Of a stretch of 35,062 nt of DNA, positions 9,701 through 17,302 are shown in pieces (position 1 is the first letter of the stretch; each line of letters opens with the position of its first letter). The notes below the pieces were generated by a model. It did not search any database. It was given only the letters and a program-made list of their open reading frames with translations, and had not been told where the DNA came from. The translations under genes and the position numbers were made by a program. This DNA comes from CAZPDM01 sp964585305 (lineage in GTDB: Bacteria; Planctomycetota; Uabimicrobiia; Uabimicrobiales; JABWCH01): contig CAZPDM010000041.1 of assembly GCA_964585305.1 (NCBI GenBank), positions 1 to 35,062 of the forward strand. Reading direction: 5' to 3'.

Positions 9701-10413
9701 ATTCAAATAGCCACACTATTTTTACAGGAAATGGCCCTATGTCTGGAATTTCTACTATTGTTTCAATAATGAAACAGCTAAATAATCAAAATAATAAATT
9801 GCCATTTTCTCAACGCTTTCAACAAGTAATTGCACCTTATCCAAAACCATATAATAATATGCTATATATATTTTTTGTCAAAAAACAACTTTGGTATCGC
9901 AATAGCCAACTCTGGAAAGCCGTGTATGAAAAAATAGTTGCCGCATGTTTTCCTCATTCTTTAGAAGCAATAGATTTTTTAGAAGAAGAAGATACACTAT
10001 ATTTAATTGGCTATCAAAATAGTGAGTGGCAATTTGCTATTTTAGCTCGACCATCTGGAACAGAAAATAAATTTGCTATCAAATTTTTTGGCAATCCTAC
10101 ACACCAGGAATTATTTGATCAAATTAGTCAAACTCTCTATATACAAATAGCTCCATTACTTAAAGATTACCAATTAAAAATATGCCAAGATGAGCAAAAA
10201 ATTTTACGAATTTTGTCTCATCATCCTGATACATATTTTTCTCTTGATCATATTGCTTCCCAAATCTTAGAAATGCAAACAGCAAAAGATTACGCATATT
10301 TTATGACTATTGTTGAATCTTTATCAGATAAATGCCAAAAACTAGCTTATTATGATGGTAGCAATCTTAAAATTAAGGAACGTGGAATCCTATACTTGGA
10401 TCGCACAAAATAA
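6715..10413 (+). CDS. Fusion of left-handed beta-helix domain and phosphohexomutase
   Basis: A 1232-residue cytoplasmic protein joining two sugar-metabolism modules. Residues 1 to about 230 are hexapeptide-repeat beta-helix of the kind found in sugar-nucleotide acetyltransferases and GlmU C-termini. Residues about 240-540 are helical and unassigned. Residues 550-1150 are a phosphoglucomutase/phosphomannomutase: FHGTDGLRG at 555-563, the phosphoserine loop TASHNP with Ser687, the metal loop DGDGDR at 873-878, the sugar-binding ESSGH at 979-983 and the phosphate loop RPSGTE at 1112-1117. All active-site loops are intact. The last 80 residues look like a small winged-helix-like or helical tail. 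GAGGA stands before the ATG. It may make or sense an amino-sugar phosphate for envelope or glycan synthesis; the substrate cannot be told from sequence. Confidence 0.88.
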   Translation: MNIIEQLQQRGVIISDPNQIKIGPEVKIENIESEVVLQPGCIIQGEKTMLGRGTILGPMGVFNNVRCGRKVKLGQGYYENCVFLDGAETRFGSEMRGGTLFMEEAQAAHTVGCKMTILGIRVVLGSLINFCDVLVTGGTEESFGFTEIGSGTIHYNFTPNGLKFGSLIGPGVYGEMYGLFPKTFVGGQTQIISPTTIGYQSLIPAGTAVRQIVPDGVMSIEKPLSAGQKNYQPHLLTSVKEKFRITSLLISHYYSLYYYFLHIRKFFAKLQNDIFSQQLFHEAAEIIQLNIQERLRWLFSQTERNQIANFFGKLPQSLEIYQSELQQSSYTKIKFYLQQIKEHQTLLQQKDSLYQKLTDLCPELPEQEEFLNLCQKVWQEKNPKNYLEALICLPIEVKKVGQFWLQKLVHIRMESIQDILQKTQESLSIANTLKNMAEAAQIFFPFLKRIYEKNIYLFQGNWQSENISALNQNLNEYTDMEILGWQIFGQTEAFQLVKKGNDNPFINENWKCLFSEIENWPYPAVIHWPYLISMFLHISENDSYQSLIKRAIQRFHGTDGLRGTTVIYEKEQSIKDAIACFMQQHNLTPKFFTSLVRNSIHAYSILSGKRVEQVLIGCDPRDIYIDHPQHKNSFYNAVIEGALSAAKKILNVGVVPIPTIPYILSYLHNHENIPLKGISLAIYKTASHNPASQDGIKLFVEEVISNQICYIKASWELESIITALIFREAITQKFWAVENGECETNFNLVNDVLRQIMYVAQPNLANIAFLAIDLANGAFSQYQNFLEEIAKTNQIPNCVIVGNQPNGTNINNNHGEERVGAAHLENIHCIKRSEISIGGRFYGFPAIKALFDFGQQKQISLQDGITAWAIFTDGDGDRSYAALYNPFEDELHLIDGDEAFYHQIQFALTQGILVPGQTLAFTVESSVPFIQALISLVKKYHPVKMILSHSTPLDTDKINIKLCPVGDKHILRTQCFGVESSGHLVKPYQIKSTFKNSNSHTIFTGNGPMSGISTIVSIMKQLNNQNNKLPFSQRFQQVIAPYPKPYNNMLYIFFVKKQLWYRNSQLWKAVYEKIVAACFPHSLEAIDFLEEEDTLYLIGYQNSEWQFAILARPSGTENKFAIKFFGNPTHQELFDQISQTLYIQIAPLLKDYQLKICQDEQKILRILSHHPDTYFSLDHIASQILEMQTAKDYAYFMTIVESLSDKCQKLAYYDGSNLKIKERGILYLDRTK

Positions 10414-10448
10414 CCGCTAATAAAGCGAGATTGATGACATTCAACCTC

Positions 10449-10453
10449 GGGAG
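10449..10453 (+). promoter_or_regulatory. Ribosome binding site that sets the kinase start
   Basis: GGGAG seven bases before the ATG at 10461. The in-frame ATG at 10431 has no comparable site, so 10461 is chosen. Confidence 0.65.
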
Positions 10454-10460
10454 ATTTTTT

Positions 10461-13400
10461 ATGAATGAAAGCGACTTAGCATTAACCAAATTTGCTATGC
10501 GAATGAAAGCTTTTAGTATGGAACAATTGGAAAGATGCGTTGAACTTCAACAAACTTTACAAATTCCTATTAGTACAGTCTTTCTAGGAAAAAAGCTACT
10601 AAATGAAGAGCAATATAACAGCCTTGTAGAAAAAGTAAATGAAGAACAAAAAAGAAAAGATATTATATTTGCTAAAGTAGCTATAGCATTAAAATATCTT
10701 ACTGCAAGTCAGGTTAAAAAAGCGCAAGAAGAACAAGAAAACCGTGAAACCGCAGAAACTTTATCTGCAGTACTTTTGGAACAATATTTATTATCAACAG
10801 AACAAGTACAGAATGTTTTAGCCAATGTGCGTGCTACAAAAGCAATGACTTGTGTTAAATGTAATAAAAAATATAGCATGACTCCATATATTTCTAGCAA
10901 AAAATATTCTTGTTCTGCATGTGATGGAGTCCTTGAATTAACTGAAGAAGAACAAATTGAAGAACAATTACGACAGAAATTCTCTTGGAATGATGACATG
11001 CCAGAAGGCAATTCCGCACCTAGCGTAATGCTTTCTCCAGAAACCACCACAACTTCAATTGAAACACCATTAGAAAAAGATTCTATATCTGAAAAAGAAA
11101 GTGAAGATAAAAAAGCACTTGAGGCTTTATTCGGCGAAACAGCAGAATTATCTGTAGCTACTACAGATACTGGCGCGTGCAAAACATTAGCTCGCGATTT
11201 ACTTACCAAACGAGATGAAAATATTAACCGTCGAAATAAAGTTGAAAAAATTCTTTTTATGGGTGCGGCAAAAGATCTACAACTAAAATTAGTAGAACAT
11301 AAAAAAGATGAACTTTGTGGTGAAAAAATTGGCGATTATTTGATCCTAGAGCGCATTGGTGCTGGCGCAATGGGTGTAGTTTATAAAGCAGAGCAAATAA
11401 AATTACAACGTATTGTCGCAATAAAAATGTTAAATCCTTCGTTATGTAATGATGATTTTTATGTTAAAAGATTTCTTATAGAAACTCGATCTGCGGCTAA
11501 ACTTAATCATCCTAATATTGTTCAAATTTATGATGCTGATATTGCGAACGGACGTCTTTTTTATTCTATGGAATATATTCGGGGAGAAAATATCAGTAAT
11601 ATAATGGATCGCTTAAAAAAAATTCCTCCCAAAAATTGTATAGATATTATTTTACAAACCGCACATGCTTTAGTGGAAACGTATGAATCAGGAATTGTCC
11701 ATCGTGATATTAAGCCAGAAAATATTTTGCTAACAGTTAAAGGAATTGCTAAACTTGCTGACTTGGGGCTAGCAAGAAACGTTGATTATGCAAAGGAAAT
11801 GGAAGCCCAGGAAAGTCAGATGATGATGGGGACACCGTATTATGTTGCCCCAGAACAAATCACAAATTCTAATAATGTTGATTGCCGTACTGATATTTAT
11901 TCTCTAGGTGCATCTCTTTATGCAATGATTACAGGAGAAATTCCTTTTCGAAATCCTGATCCCCGTGTTGTACTTATGCGAGTTTTAAAACAGAATCTTA
12001 CACCTGTAATCGAGATGGATAATACAATTCCTCCTGCATTGAGCTGGGTAATCAGTAAAATGCTTGAAAAGAAACCAGAGGATCGTTTTCAAACGCCATT
12101 GGAACTTATTGAAGTTTTAGAAGGATTACAAAGTAAACTTTCTAATCAACGCCAAACAATAGGATTTATGGCAATGACACCCTCGGTAAATTTTAATGAT
12201 AATCCAATTATTTCTACAAGTAATATAAATGATGTAAAATTTAAAGATGACATCCCTAATAACATTTCAGAACAAAAAATAAAAGAAGATTCATCAAAAT
12301 TATCAGACTCTTCAAATAAAGCAAATCCTATTACTCCTCCTATTAAAAGCCAATCAATAGATTTTGATGATGAAAAAAATCATAAACAACCGCCATCCAA
12401 TATTGGTTTCAGTGATGAAATCTCTAATGCCAAATCATCTTCTGCCTCTGGGAGAGCATTGCTAAAATCGCAAGAAATAGCGAAAGTTATACCTAATAAA
12501 GATATAGCAATTCGACGTTCTTTACAAAAAACGGCAGAAAATCGAATTCCAGTTTCTAATAAAATGACTCGTCGTATTTCTCAAGAGGAAGAAAAAGAAT
12601 CTCCTTGGGGACTAATTGGTGGAGTAGTATTATTTTTAGGGTTACTTAGTCTTATCATCTTTATTATAACATCAGGAAAAGAAACTAAAAAACCTGAAAA
12701 AATAGATAAACCTATTGAAGTTGCTATTACTCCTGAAGAAAGCCGCAAAAAAGATTTTGCTAATTTAAGTCAAAAGATTGAAATTATCAGAAACTCCAGC
12801 GATCCTAATATTGATCCAAACCTCTTTATCGAAGTTCAAAAATTTGCAAAGAAATATCCATCTAGCATGGAAGTTACTGAACTAAATATACTACTTCAAC
12901 AATTACAAACTCATAAAGATAAACAGGATATACGACAAAAATATAAAATATTAGAAGAAGAACACCAAAAATTTCTTCAGAATAATCAATTTATTTCAGC
13001 TTATAAAAAACTTGAAGAAATAAAACAAGAAAAAAATATCAAGTACATTGAAAAAGAAATCGAACAACTATATCAAGACATAGAAATTGCATCCCAAAAA
13101 TATTGGGAAAATTGTGATGCAAAAGCCGCTCAATTACAAAAACAAGGCTATTATGATGCTGCTATTACAGAATTAGAATATGCGCAAAAATCTTGTATAA
13201 AATCCTTAGCAAAGAATAAAATTGAAGAAATCCAAAAAATACAAAATAATATTTTTCGTACTATAGAATTATTAAATATACGAGACACAATATATTCCTT
13301 GTTAAGAACAGGAAATTATCTTCCTGCTAAAAAAACTTTAGAAGAAATGCACAAAAAATCATCAGAGCAACAAAAAATATATATTCAAGAAATTTCTGAA

Positions 13401-14066
13401 GAAGTCTCTTTAATTTCACAATTATTGAATGAAGAATTGTATGCAGCATTACAAGAAATTAGTGACGATCAGAAAAACAAAAAAATGGCTGATTATCCCT
13501 TTGAATTTGAAGAATATATTGGTAAAGAAGTTAAAAGAACAAAAGTTGTTGGAAAAATTATCAATCTTACTAATAATATCACAATTAAAAGTAAGACATC
13601 CGGAGTATTAAATTCCATCAATAAATTGACTTGGTCTTGCAAACGTAATATCTTAGAATTGCGCATGAAGAGAAATGAGAAACTTCGTCCTATCATTACA
13701 TATAGCTTTGCTTTATATGCCTTATCAAAAGGTGACTATGAAACTGCGGACAAAGAAATACAATTAGCCGAAGAAAAATTAGAACAATTTCAAGAAATTA
13801 AACTGCATTGGTTGACTTTAGAATTTCGGCAGCATCTTCTCCAAAATGGGACTACGGAAGTCAGAGAAGCTCTGCAGGAAATGAATAATAAATATGGCCG
13901 TTTATCAATTTGGGAATATATAAAATACCCTCTTGCTAATTATATTTTATTGCAAATGAAAGCATCTGAGAATAATCCTACTTATAAGGAATTCTTAAGA
14001 CAATTATTAGAAAAGTACTATAGCGATACAAAAATCATGGAAGAAATAAAAAAATTTTCTAAATAA
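10461..14066 (+). CDS. Membrane-spanning Hanks-type Ser/Thr protein kinase
   Basis: A 1201-residue kinase. Residues 1-120 hold two similar helical repeats, each of which resembles the small N-terminal domain of GspE/PilB-type ATPases. A zinc ribbon follows (Cys131/134 and Cys151/154). The kinase domain runs from about 290 to 555 with the glycine loop IGAGAMGVVYKAE at 299-311, Lys322, the catalytic HRDIKPEN at 414-421, DLG (Asp434) in place of DFG, and the activation/APE region GTPYYVAPEQ. A low-complexity linker leads to one membrane helix at about 716-739. The outer 460 residues are helical and rich in Glu, Lys and Gln, perhaps TPR-like, and may sense envelope signals. The catalytic residues are all present, so it should be active. 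It precedes the STAS/FHA/PP2C block by 3.2 kb and might phosphorylate those proteins. Confidence 0.92.
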   Translation: MNESDLALTKFAMRMKAFSMEQLERCVELQQTLQIPISTVFLGKKLLNEEQYNSLVEKVNEEQKRKDIIFAKVAIALKYLTASQVKKAQEEQENRETAETLSAVLLEQYLLSTEQVQNVLANVRATKAMTCVKCNKKYSMTPYISSKKYSCSACDGVLELTEEEQIEEQLRQKFSWNDDMPEGNSAPSVMLSPETTTTSIETPLEKDSISEKESEDKKALEALFGETAELSVATTDTGACKTLARDLLTKRDENINRRNKVEKILFMGAAKDLQLKLVEHKKDELCGEKIGDYLILERIGAGAMGVVYKAEQIKLQRIVAIKMLNPSLCNDDFYVKRFLIETRSAAKLNHPNIVQIYDADIANGRLFYSMEYIRGENISNIMDRLKKIPPKNCIDIILQTAHALVETYESGIVHRDIKPENILLTVKGIAKLADLGLARNVDYAKEMEAQESQMMMGTPYYVAPEQITNSNNVDCRTDIYSLGASLYAMITGEIPFRNPDPRVVLMRVLKQNLTPVIEMDNTIPPALSWVISKMLEKKPEDRFQTPLELIEVLEGLQSKLSNQRQTIGFMAMTPSVNFNDNPIISTSNINDVKFKDDIPNNISEQKIKEDSSKLSDSSNKANPITPPIKSQSIDFDDEKNHKQPPSNIGFSDEISNAKSSSASGRALLKSQEIAKVIPNKDIAIRRSLQKTAENRIPVSNKMTRRISQEEEKESPWGLIGGVVLFLGLLSLIIFIITSGKETKKPEKIDKPIEVAITPEESRKKDFANLSQKIEIIRNSSDPNIDPNLFIEVQKFAKKYPSSMEVTELNILLQQLQTHKDKQDIRQKYKILEEEHQKFLQNNQFISAYKKLEEIKQEKNIKYIEKEIEQLYQDIEIASQKYWENCDAKAAQLQKQGYYDAAITELEYAQKSCIKSLAKNKIEEIQKIQNNIFRTIELLNIRDTIYSLLRTGNYLPAKKTLEEMHKKSSEQQKIYIQEISEEVSLISQLLNEELYAALQEISDDQKNKKMADYPFEFEEYIGKEVKRTKVVGKIINLTNNITIKSKTSGVLNSINKLTWSCKRNILELRMKRNEKLRPIITYSFALYALSKGDYETADKEIQLAEEKLEQFQEIKLHWLTLEFRQHLLQNGTTEVREALQEMNNKYGRLSIWEYIKYPLANYILLQMKASENNPTYKEFLRQLLEKYYSDTKIMEEIKKFSK

Positions 14067-14073
14067 AAAAAAT

Positions 14074-14100
14074 CCCCAGGCTAGTTTTAACTAACCTGGG
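14074..14100 (-). terminator. Intrinsic terminator for the SDR gene on the minus strand
   Basis: CCCAGG...CCTGGG arms with one mismatch. On the minus strand the stem is followed by a long T run (positions 14073 down to 14066); on the plus strand it is not, so it mainly serves the SDR gene. It lies between two convergent stop codons. Confidence 0.75.
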
Positions 14101-14110
14101 ATATATTATG

Positions 14111-14947
14111 CTATTGTTGTTGCCGACGACTGGCCTTAAATTCTTGAAGTTTACCACGATTCTTTGCGCGGAATAAAAATCTCCAAAGTTTAGGCATCCA
14201 ACGGCTAAGCCAAACCATAACTTTACCATGCCCTGTAATGATTATTTCCGATTCTTTTTTATATATTCCTCGAACCATTTTTCTAGCAGCTACCTCTGTT
14301 TTCATCATAAGTTTAGCAGGACGTGGATCTTTTCTTTCAGGATGATAAACACCCTGATTATCCACACGGGAAATATCGCTTTGTACAATTCCAGGATTGA
14401 TCCATGTTACATCAATGTCATCTTCCGCAAGATCATAATACAAGCATTCTGCCAATCCATTTACAGCAAATTTACTCGCGCTATATGCGGAACAAGTTGG
14501 ATAGCCTACACGACCAGTAATGCTGCCAAGAAGAACTAATTGGCCTTTGGAAATTTTTAGTTGCGGTAATACAGCGTAAATAGTATTGAGGACACCAAAA
14601 AAGTTTGTTTCAAGCTGCCGACGAAAATCTTCAACTTTAAGTTCTTGAAATAATTCTGCGATACCAAAGCCTGCATTTGCAATTGCAACATCAATCTTTC
14701 CAAATTCACAAACAGCTTTTTCTACGGCTTTTTCAAGCGTTTCAGGCCTAGTAACATCGCAAGCTACTACAAGAGATTTTTGATTTAATGCTAAAACTTG
14801 TGCAGCAACTTTTTCTAATAATTCTTGACGTCGGGCGCAAAGAATTATATCTGCGCCTTCTTTAGCGAATTCTAATGCCAAAGCTGCGCCAATTCCACTT
14901 GAAGCACCAGTAATCAAAACTTTTTTATTAAGAAATCTTTTTGCCAT
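14111..14947 (-). CDS. Short-chain dehydrogenase/reductase (SDR)
   Basis: A classical SDR oxidoreductase of 278 residues, NAD(P)-dependent, substrate unknown. Visible are the cofactor loop TGASSGIG at 13-20, CDV (residues 63-65) contacting the adenine, NAG at 91-93, Asn115, the catalytic Ser142, and Tyr155-x-x-x-Lys159. The C-terminal extension after residue 225 is basic and contains a hydrophobic, Trp-rich patch (MVWLSRWMPKLWRFLF), which is common in SDRs that bind membranes or act on lipids. The gene is last in a minus-strand run with ffh and a PEP-CTERM protein, 12 bases after the latter. Confidence 0.92.
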   Translation of the reverse strand: MAKRFLNKKVLITGASSGIGAALALEFAKEGADIILCARRQELLEKVAAQVLALNQKSLVVACDVTRPETLEKAVEKAVCEFGKIDVAIANAGFGIAELFQELKVEDFRRQLETNFFGVLNTIYAVLPQLKISKGQLVLLGSITGRVGYPTCSAYSASKFAVNGLAECLYYDLAEDDIDVTWINPGIVQSDISRVDNQGVYHPERKDPRPAKLMMKTEVAARKMVRGIYKKESEIIITGHGKVMVWLSRWMPKLWRFLFRAKNRGKLQEFKASRRQQQ

Positions 14948-14959
14948 AAAATTACTTTC

Positions 14960-15595
14960 CTATTTCTGCGATCTACGATACTTAATTATTCCCATAAGAG
15001 CAAACAATCCAAGCCAAATAGTAGCTGGTTCTGGAATAGCATAATTTGCTGATATAAGAACATTATCAATTCCCCAAGATTCATTGCTAATAACTTCATT
15101 AAGGCTTGTCCCAAAACCCAATTTCAAACTTGTAATATTCGTATCAGTCAAAATAATTGTATACCGAAAAATTTCATCTGAATATGTATTATTAAATCCC
15201 AGATCATAGGTCCCGCCATTTATAACAACTGCATTACTTGGCTTATCTTCATTAGAATAATGGCTGTTTACCCAAAATTGGTTTGTTTGATAAACAGAGT
15301 CATTGATATATATGTAAAAACTTTCACCATCCCAAGAATCAATTTCATAAAAATCAAACTGAATAGTAATAGTTTTTAAACCCGAAGATAATGAATATGT
15401 TTTATAAATTGTTTGAGCACCACCTGTAGCACTAAATTGGCCTAGAAATTTGCTAAAATTTGAGCCACCATCAACAGTAGTATTGTTGCTCCAGCCCACA
15501 GCACCTAATTCGAAATTTTCATTTGTAATAATTGTTGCTGCAAAAATCTTTGAAATAAAAAATAAAATTGCTAAATAAACAAGCATTATTTTCAT
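14960..15595 (-). CDS. PEP-CTERM sorting domain protein, unknown function
   Basis: A 211-residue exported protein. The N-terminus is a signal peptide (hydrophobic residues 3-18, likely cleavage after the Ala-Ala near 20). The C-terminus is a PEP-CTERM signal: PEPATIWLGLFALMGIIKYRR, i.e. Pro-Glu-Pro, a hydrophobic helix and a basic end, recognised by exosortase. The middle is beta-rich and may be a jelly-roll or carbohydrate-binding-like fold. There is no catalytic signature. A GGAGAG precedes the ATG, and the start is only 11 bases after the ffh stop, so it is almost certainly cotranscribed with ffh, an odd partner. The exosortase gene is not in the window. Confidence 0.85.
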   Translation of the reverse strand: MKIMLVYLAILFFISKIFAATIITNENFELGAVGWSNNTTVDGGSNFSKFLGQFSATGGAQTIYKTYSLSSGLKTITIQFDFYEIDSWDGESFYIYINDSVYQTNQFWVNSHYSNEDKPSNAVVINGGTYDLGFNNTYSDEIFRYTIILTDTNITSLKLGFGTSLNEVISNESWGIDNVLISANYAIPEPATIWLGLFALMGIIKYRRSQK

Positions 15596-15606
15596 AAAAT
15601 CTCTCC

Positions 15607-16992
15607 TTATCTCCCACGGTATTTGGGCTTAATTGCTTTGCTCAATTTTGCTCCACCACCGCCTCCTCCAAAACCAGGCATTAACCGGCTTAACATGCCG
15701 CCCATTTTACCCATATTCTTCATCATGTTTCTCATTTCGCGAAACTGTTTGATGAGATGATTGACCTGGGGAACTGTTGTGCCACTTCCTTTTGCAATTC
15801 GATTCCGCCGTTTTCCATCGATTACATCTGGATTTTGCCGTTCATCTGGTGTCATAGAATAGATAATAGCTTCAACATGCGCAATTTCTTTCTCATCAAT
15901 TGGCATATCTTGAAGCTGCGCACCTAATCCTCCTGGAAGCATTCCAAGAAGATCTTGAATACTGCCCATCTTTTTAATCATTTGAAATTGCTGAATAAAA
16001 TCTTCTAAAGTAAAAGTAGCTTCCAAAATTTTCTTCTGCATTTCTTCCGCTTTTTCTTCATCAATAAATTCTTGTGCTTTTTCAACAAGACTTACAACAT
16101 CACCCATTCCTAATATGCGGGAAGCCATGCGATCGGGATAAAATTCTTCTAGTCTATCTAATTTTTCCCCAACACCAATAAACTTAATTGTTTTTCCTGT
16201 AATTGCTTTAATTGAAAGTGCAGCACCACCACGAGCATCTCCATCTAATTTTGTTAAGATGACTCCATCAATCTCTAGTCTTTTATTAAACTCTCTGGCG
16301 GAATTTACAGCGTCTTGACCAATCATTGCATCACAAACAAAGAAAATATTATGAGGATGAACTTTGCTTCGTATTGACTCAAGTTCATTCATAAGCTCTT
16401 CATCAATGTGCAAACGTCCCGCAGTATCTAAAATAATCATATCGCAATTATTTTTTTGGGCAAAAGAAAGAGATTCCTGACAAATTTGGGGAGGTTTTCC
16501 TTTAGGATTTTCATATACTGGAATTTCTAAGGACTGGCCTAATATTTTTAATTGCTCAATAGCAGCCGGACGTTGAATATCCGCAGCAACAAGCAGAGGT
16601 CTTGCGCCGTGTTTTTCACGAAAATATCGTGCTAATTTGCCACAAGTAGTTGTTTTACCACTACCTTGCAAACCAACCATCATAATAACAGTTGGACCTA
16701 TCTCTGAACGCCGTATGGCATGATCTACAGGACCCATTAAATCAGTTAATTCGTCTGAAACAATTTTTACAATTTGTTGAGCAGGGGTAACACTTTTTAA
16801 AACGGCCTCACCTATTGCTTTATTTTTAACAGATTCAATAAAATTTTTTGCAACATTATAATTTACATCTGCTTCCAAAAGAGCAGTTCGTATTTCCTGC
16901 AAGCCTTGCTCAATATTTTTTTCAGTCAAAGAACTTGGTGAAAACAGCCGGCGGGTAATATTATGAAATTTTTTTGAAAGATTTTCAAACAT
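15607..16992 (-). CDS. ffh: Signal recognition particle protein Ffh (SRP54)
   Basis: GTPase that binds SRP RNA and the signal sequences of nascent membrane proteins and docks with FtsY. The protein is 461 residues, as usual. It has the N domain (residues 1-95), the GTPase domain with GLQGSGKTTT at 107-116, DTAGR at 189-193 and TKLDGDARGG from 247, and the methionine-rich M domain (about 325-435), whose GSGTTVPQVNHLIKQF segment contacts the RNA. A Gly-rich stretch and a basic tail end the protein. It is transcribed leftward from the 310-base region shared with the STAS gene. No SRP RNA was recognised nearby. Confidence 0.97.
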   Translation of the reverse strand: MFENLSKKFHNITRRLFSPSSLTEKNIEQGLQEIRTALLEADVNYNVAKNFIESVKNKAIGEAVLKSVTPAQQIVKIVSDELTDLMGPVDHAIRRSEIGPTVIMMVGLQGSGKTTTCGKLARYFREKHGARPLLVAADIQRPAAIEQLKILGQSLEIPVYENPKGKPPQICQESLSFAQKNNCDMIILDTAGRLHIDEELMNELESIRSKVHPHNIFFVCDAMIGQDAVNSAREFNKRLEIDGVILTKLDGDARGGAALSIKAITGKTIKFIGVGEKLDRLEEFYPDRMASRILGMGDVVSLVEKAQEFIDEEKAEEMQKKILEATFTLEDFIQQFQMIKKMGSIQDLLGMLPGGLGAQLQDMPIDEKEIAHVEAIIYSMTPDERQNPDVIDGKRRNRIAKGSGTTVPQVNHLIKQFREMRNMMKNMGKMGGMLSRLMPGFGGGGGGAKLSKAIKPKYRGR

Positions 16993-17160
16993 AACTTTTT
17001 TTCCAACTATAACTTAACAAATTTAAATAATAGAAATTTACTAATTTTTATTATTTTATAATAATTTTACTCAATTTGCAACCTTTTTGCATCTTAATTA
17101 TAAAAACTAACTCAATTTTCAATTAAACGTGAAGAAACGAATATTTTCTATCAAAAATGA

Positions 17161-17189
17161 TTGACAAAGATATATTTGCTGGTTAAACT
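17161..17189 (+). promoter_or_regulatory. Candidate promoter of the STAS gene
   Basis: TTGACA (17161-17166), 17-base spacer and TAAACT (17184-17189). The -35 is perfect and the -10 matches four of six bases. A GATAAT at 17192 is an alternative -10 with a long spacer. Confidence 0.4.
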
Positions 17190-17269
17190 CAGATAATATA
17201 CCAAAGTAACAAATTTCTTTCGATAAAAATCATCATGAGATACAAATATTCATGCCAAGCCATGGTCAT

Positions 17270-17295
17270 GGGGTCAATACCCCGCTGGTGAAAGG
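17270..17295 (+). promoter_or_regulatory. Small hairpin and ribosome binding site before the STAS gene
   Basis: GGGGT (17270-17274) pairs with ACCCC (17279-17283), four-base loop. It is followed by GAAAGG (17290-17295), seven bases before the ATG at 17303. This site is why the in-frame ATG at 17252 was not taken as the start. Confidence 0.5.
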
Positions 17296-17302
17296 TTATT
17301 GT

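Larger units (their letters stand above)
16993..17302. other. Divergent intergenic region between ffh and the STAS gene
   Basis: A 310-base AT-rich spacer that must contain the promoters of both neighbours. One candidate promoter for the rightward gene and a short hairpin just before its ribosome binding site are listed separately. I see no gene and no known structured RNA. Confidence 0.6.

Noticed and set aside
10431..10460. Earlier ATG for the kinase
   Set aside because: No ribosome site, whereas GGGAG precedes the ATG at 10461.
14074..14100. Terminator for the kinase on the plus strand
   Set aside because: No T run follows the stem on that strand; it belongs to the minus-strand gene.
17252..17302. 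Earlier start for the STAS protein
   Set aside because: GAAAGG is correctly placed for 17303, and the STAS fold begins there.
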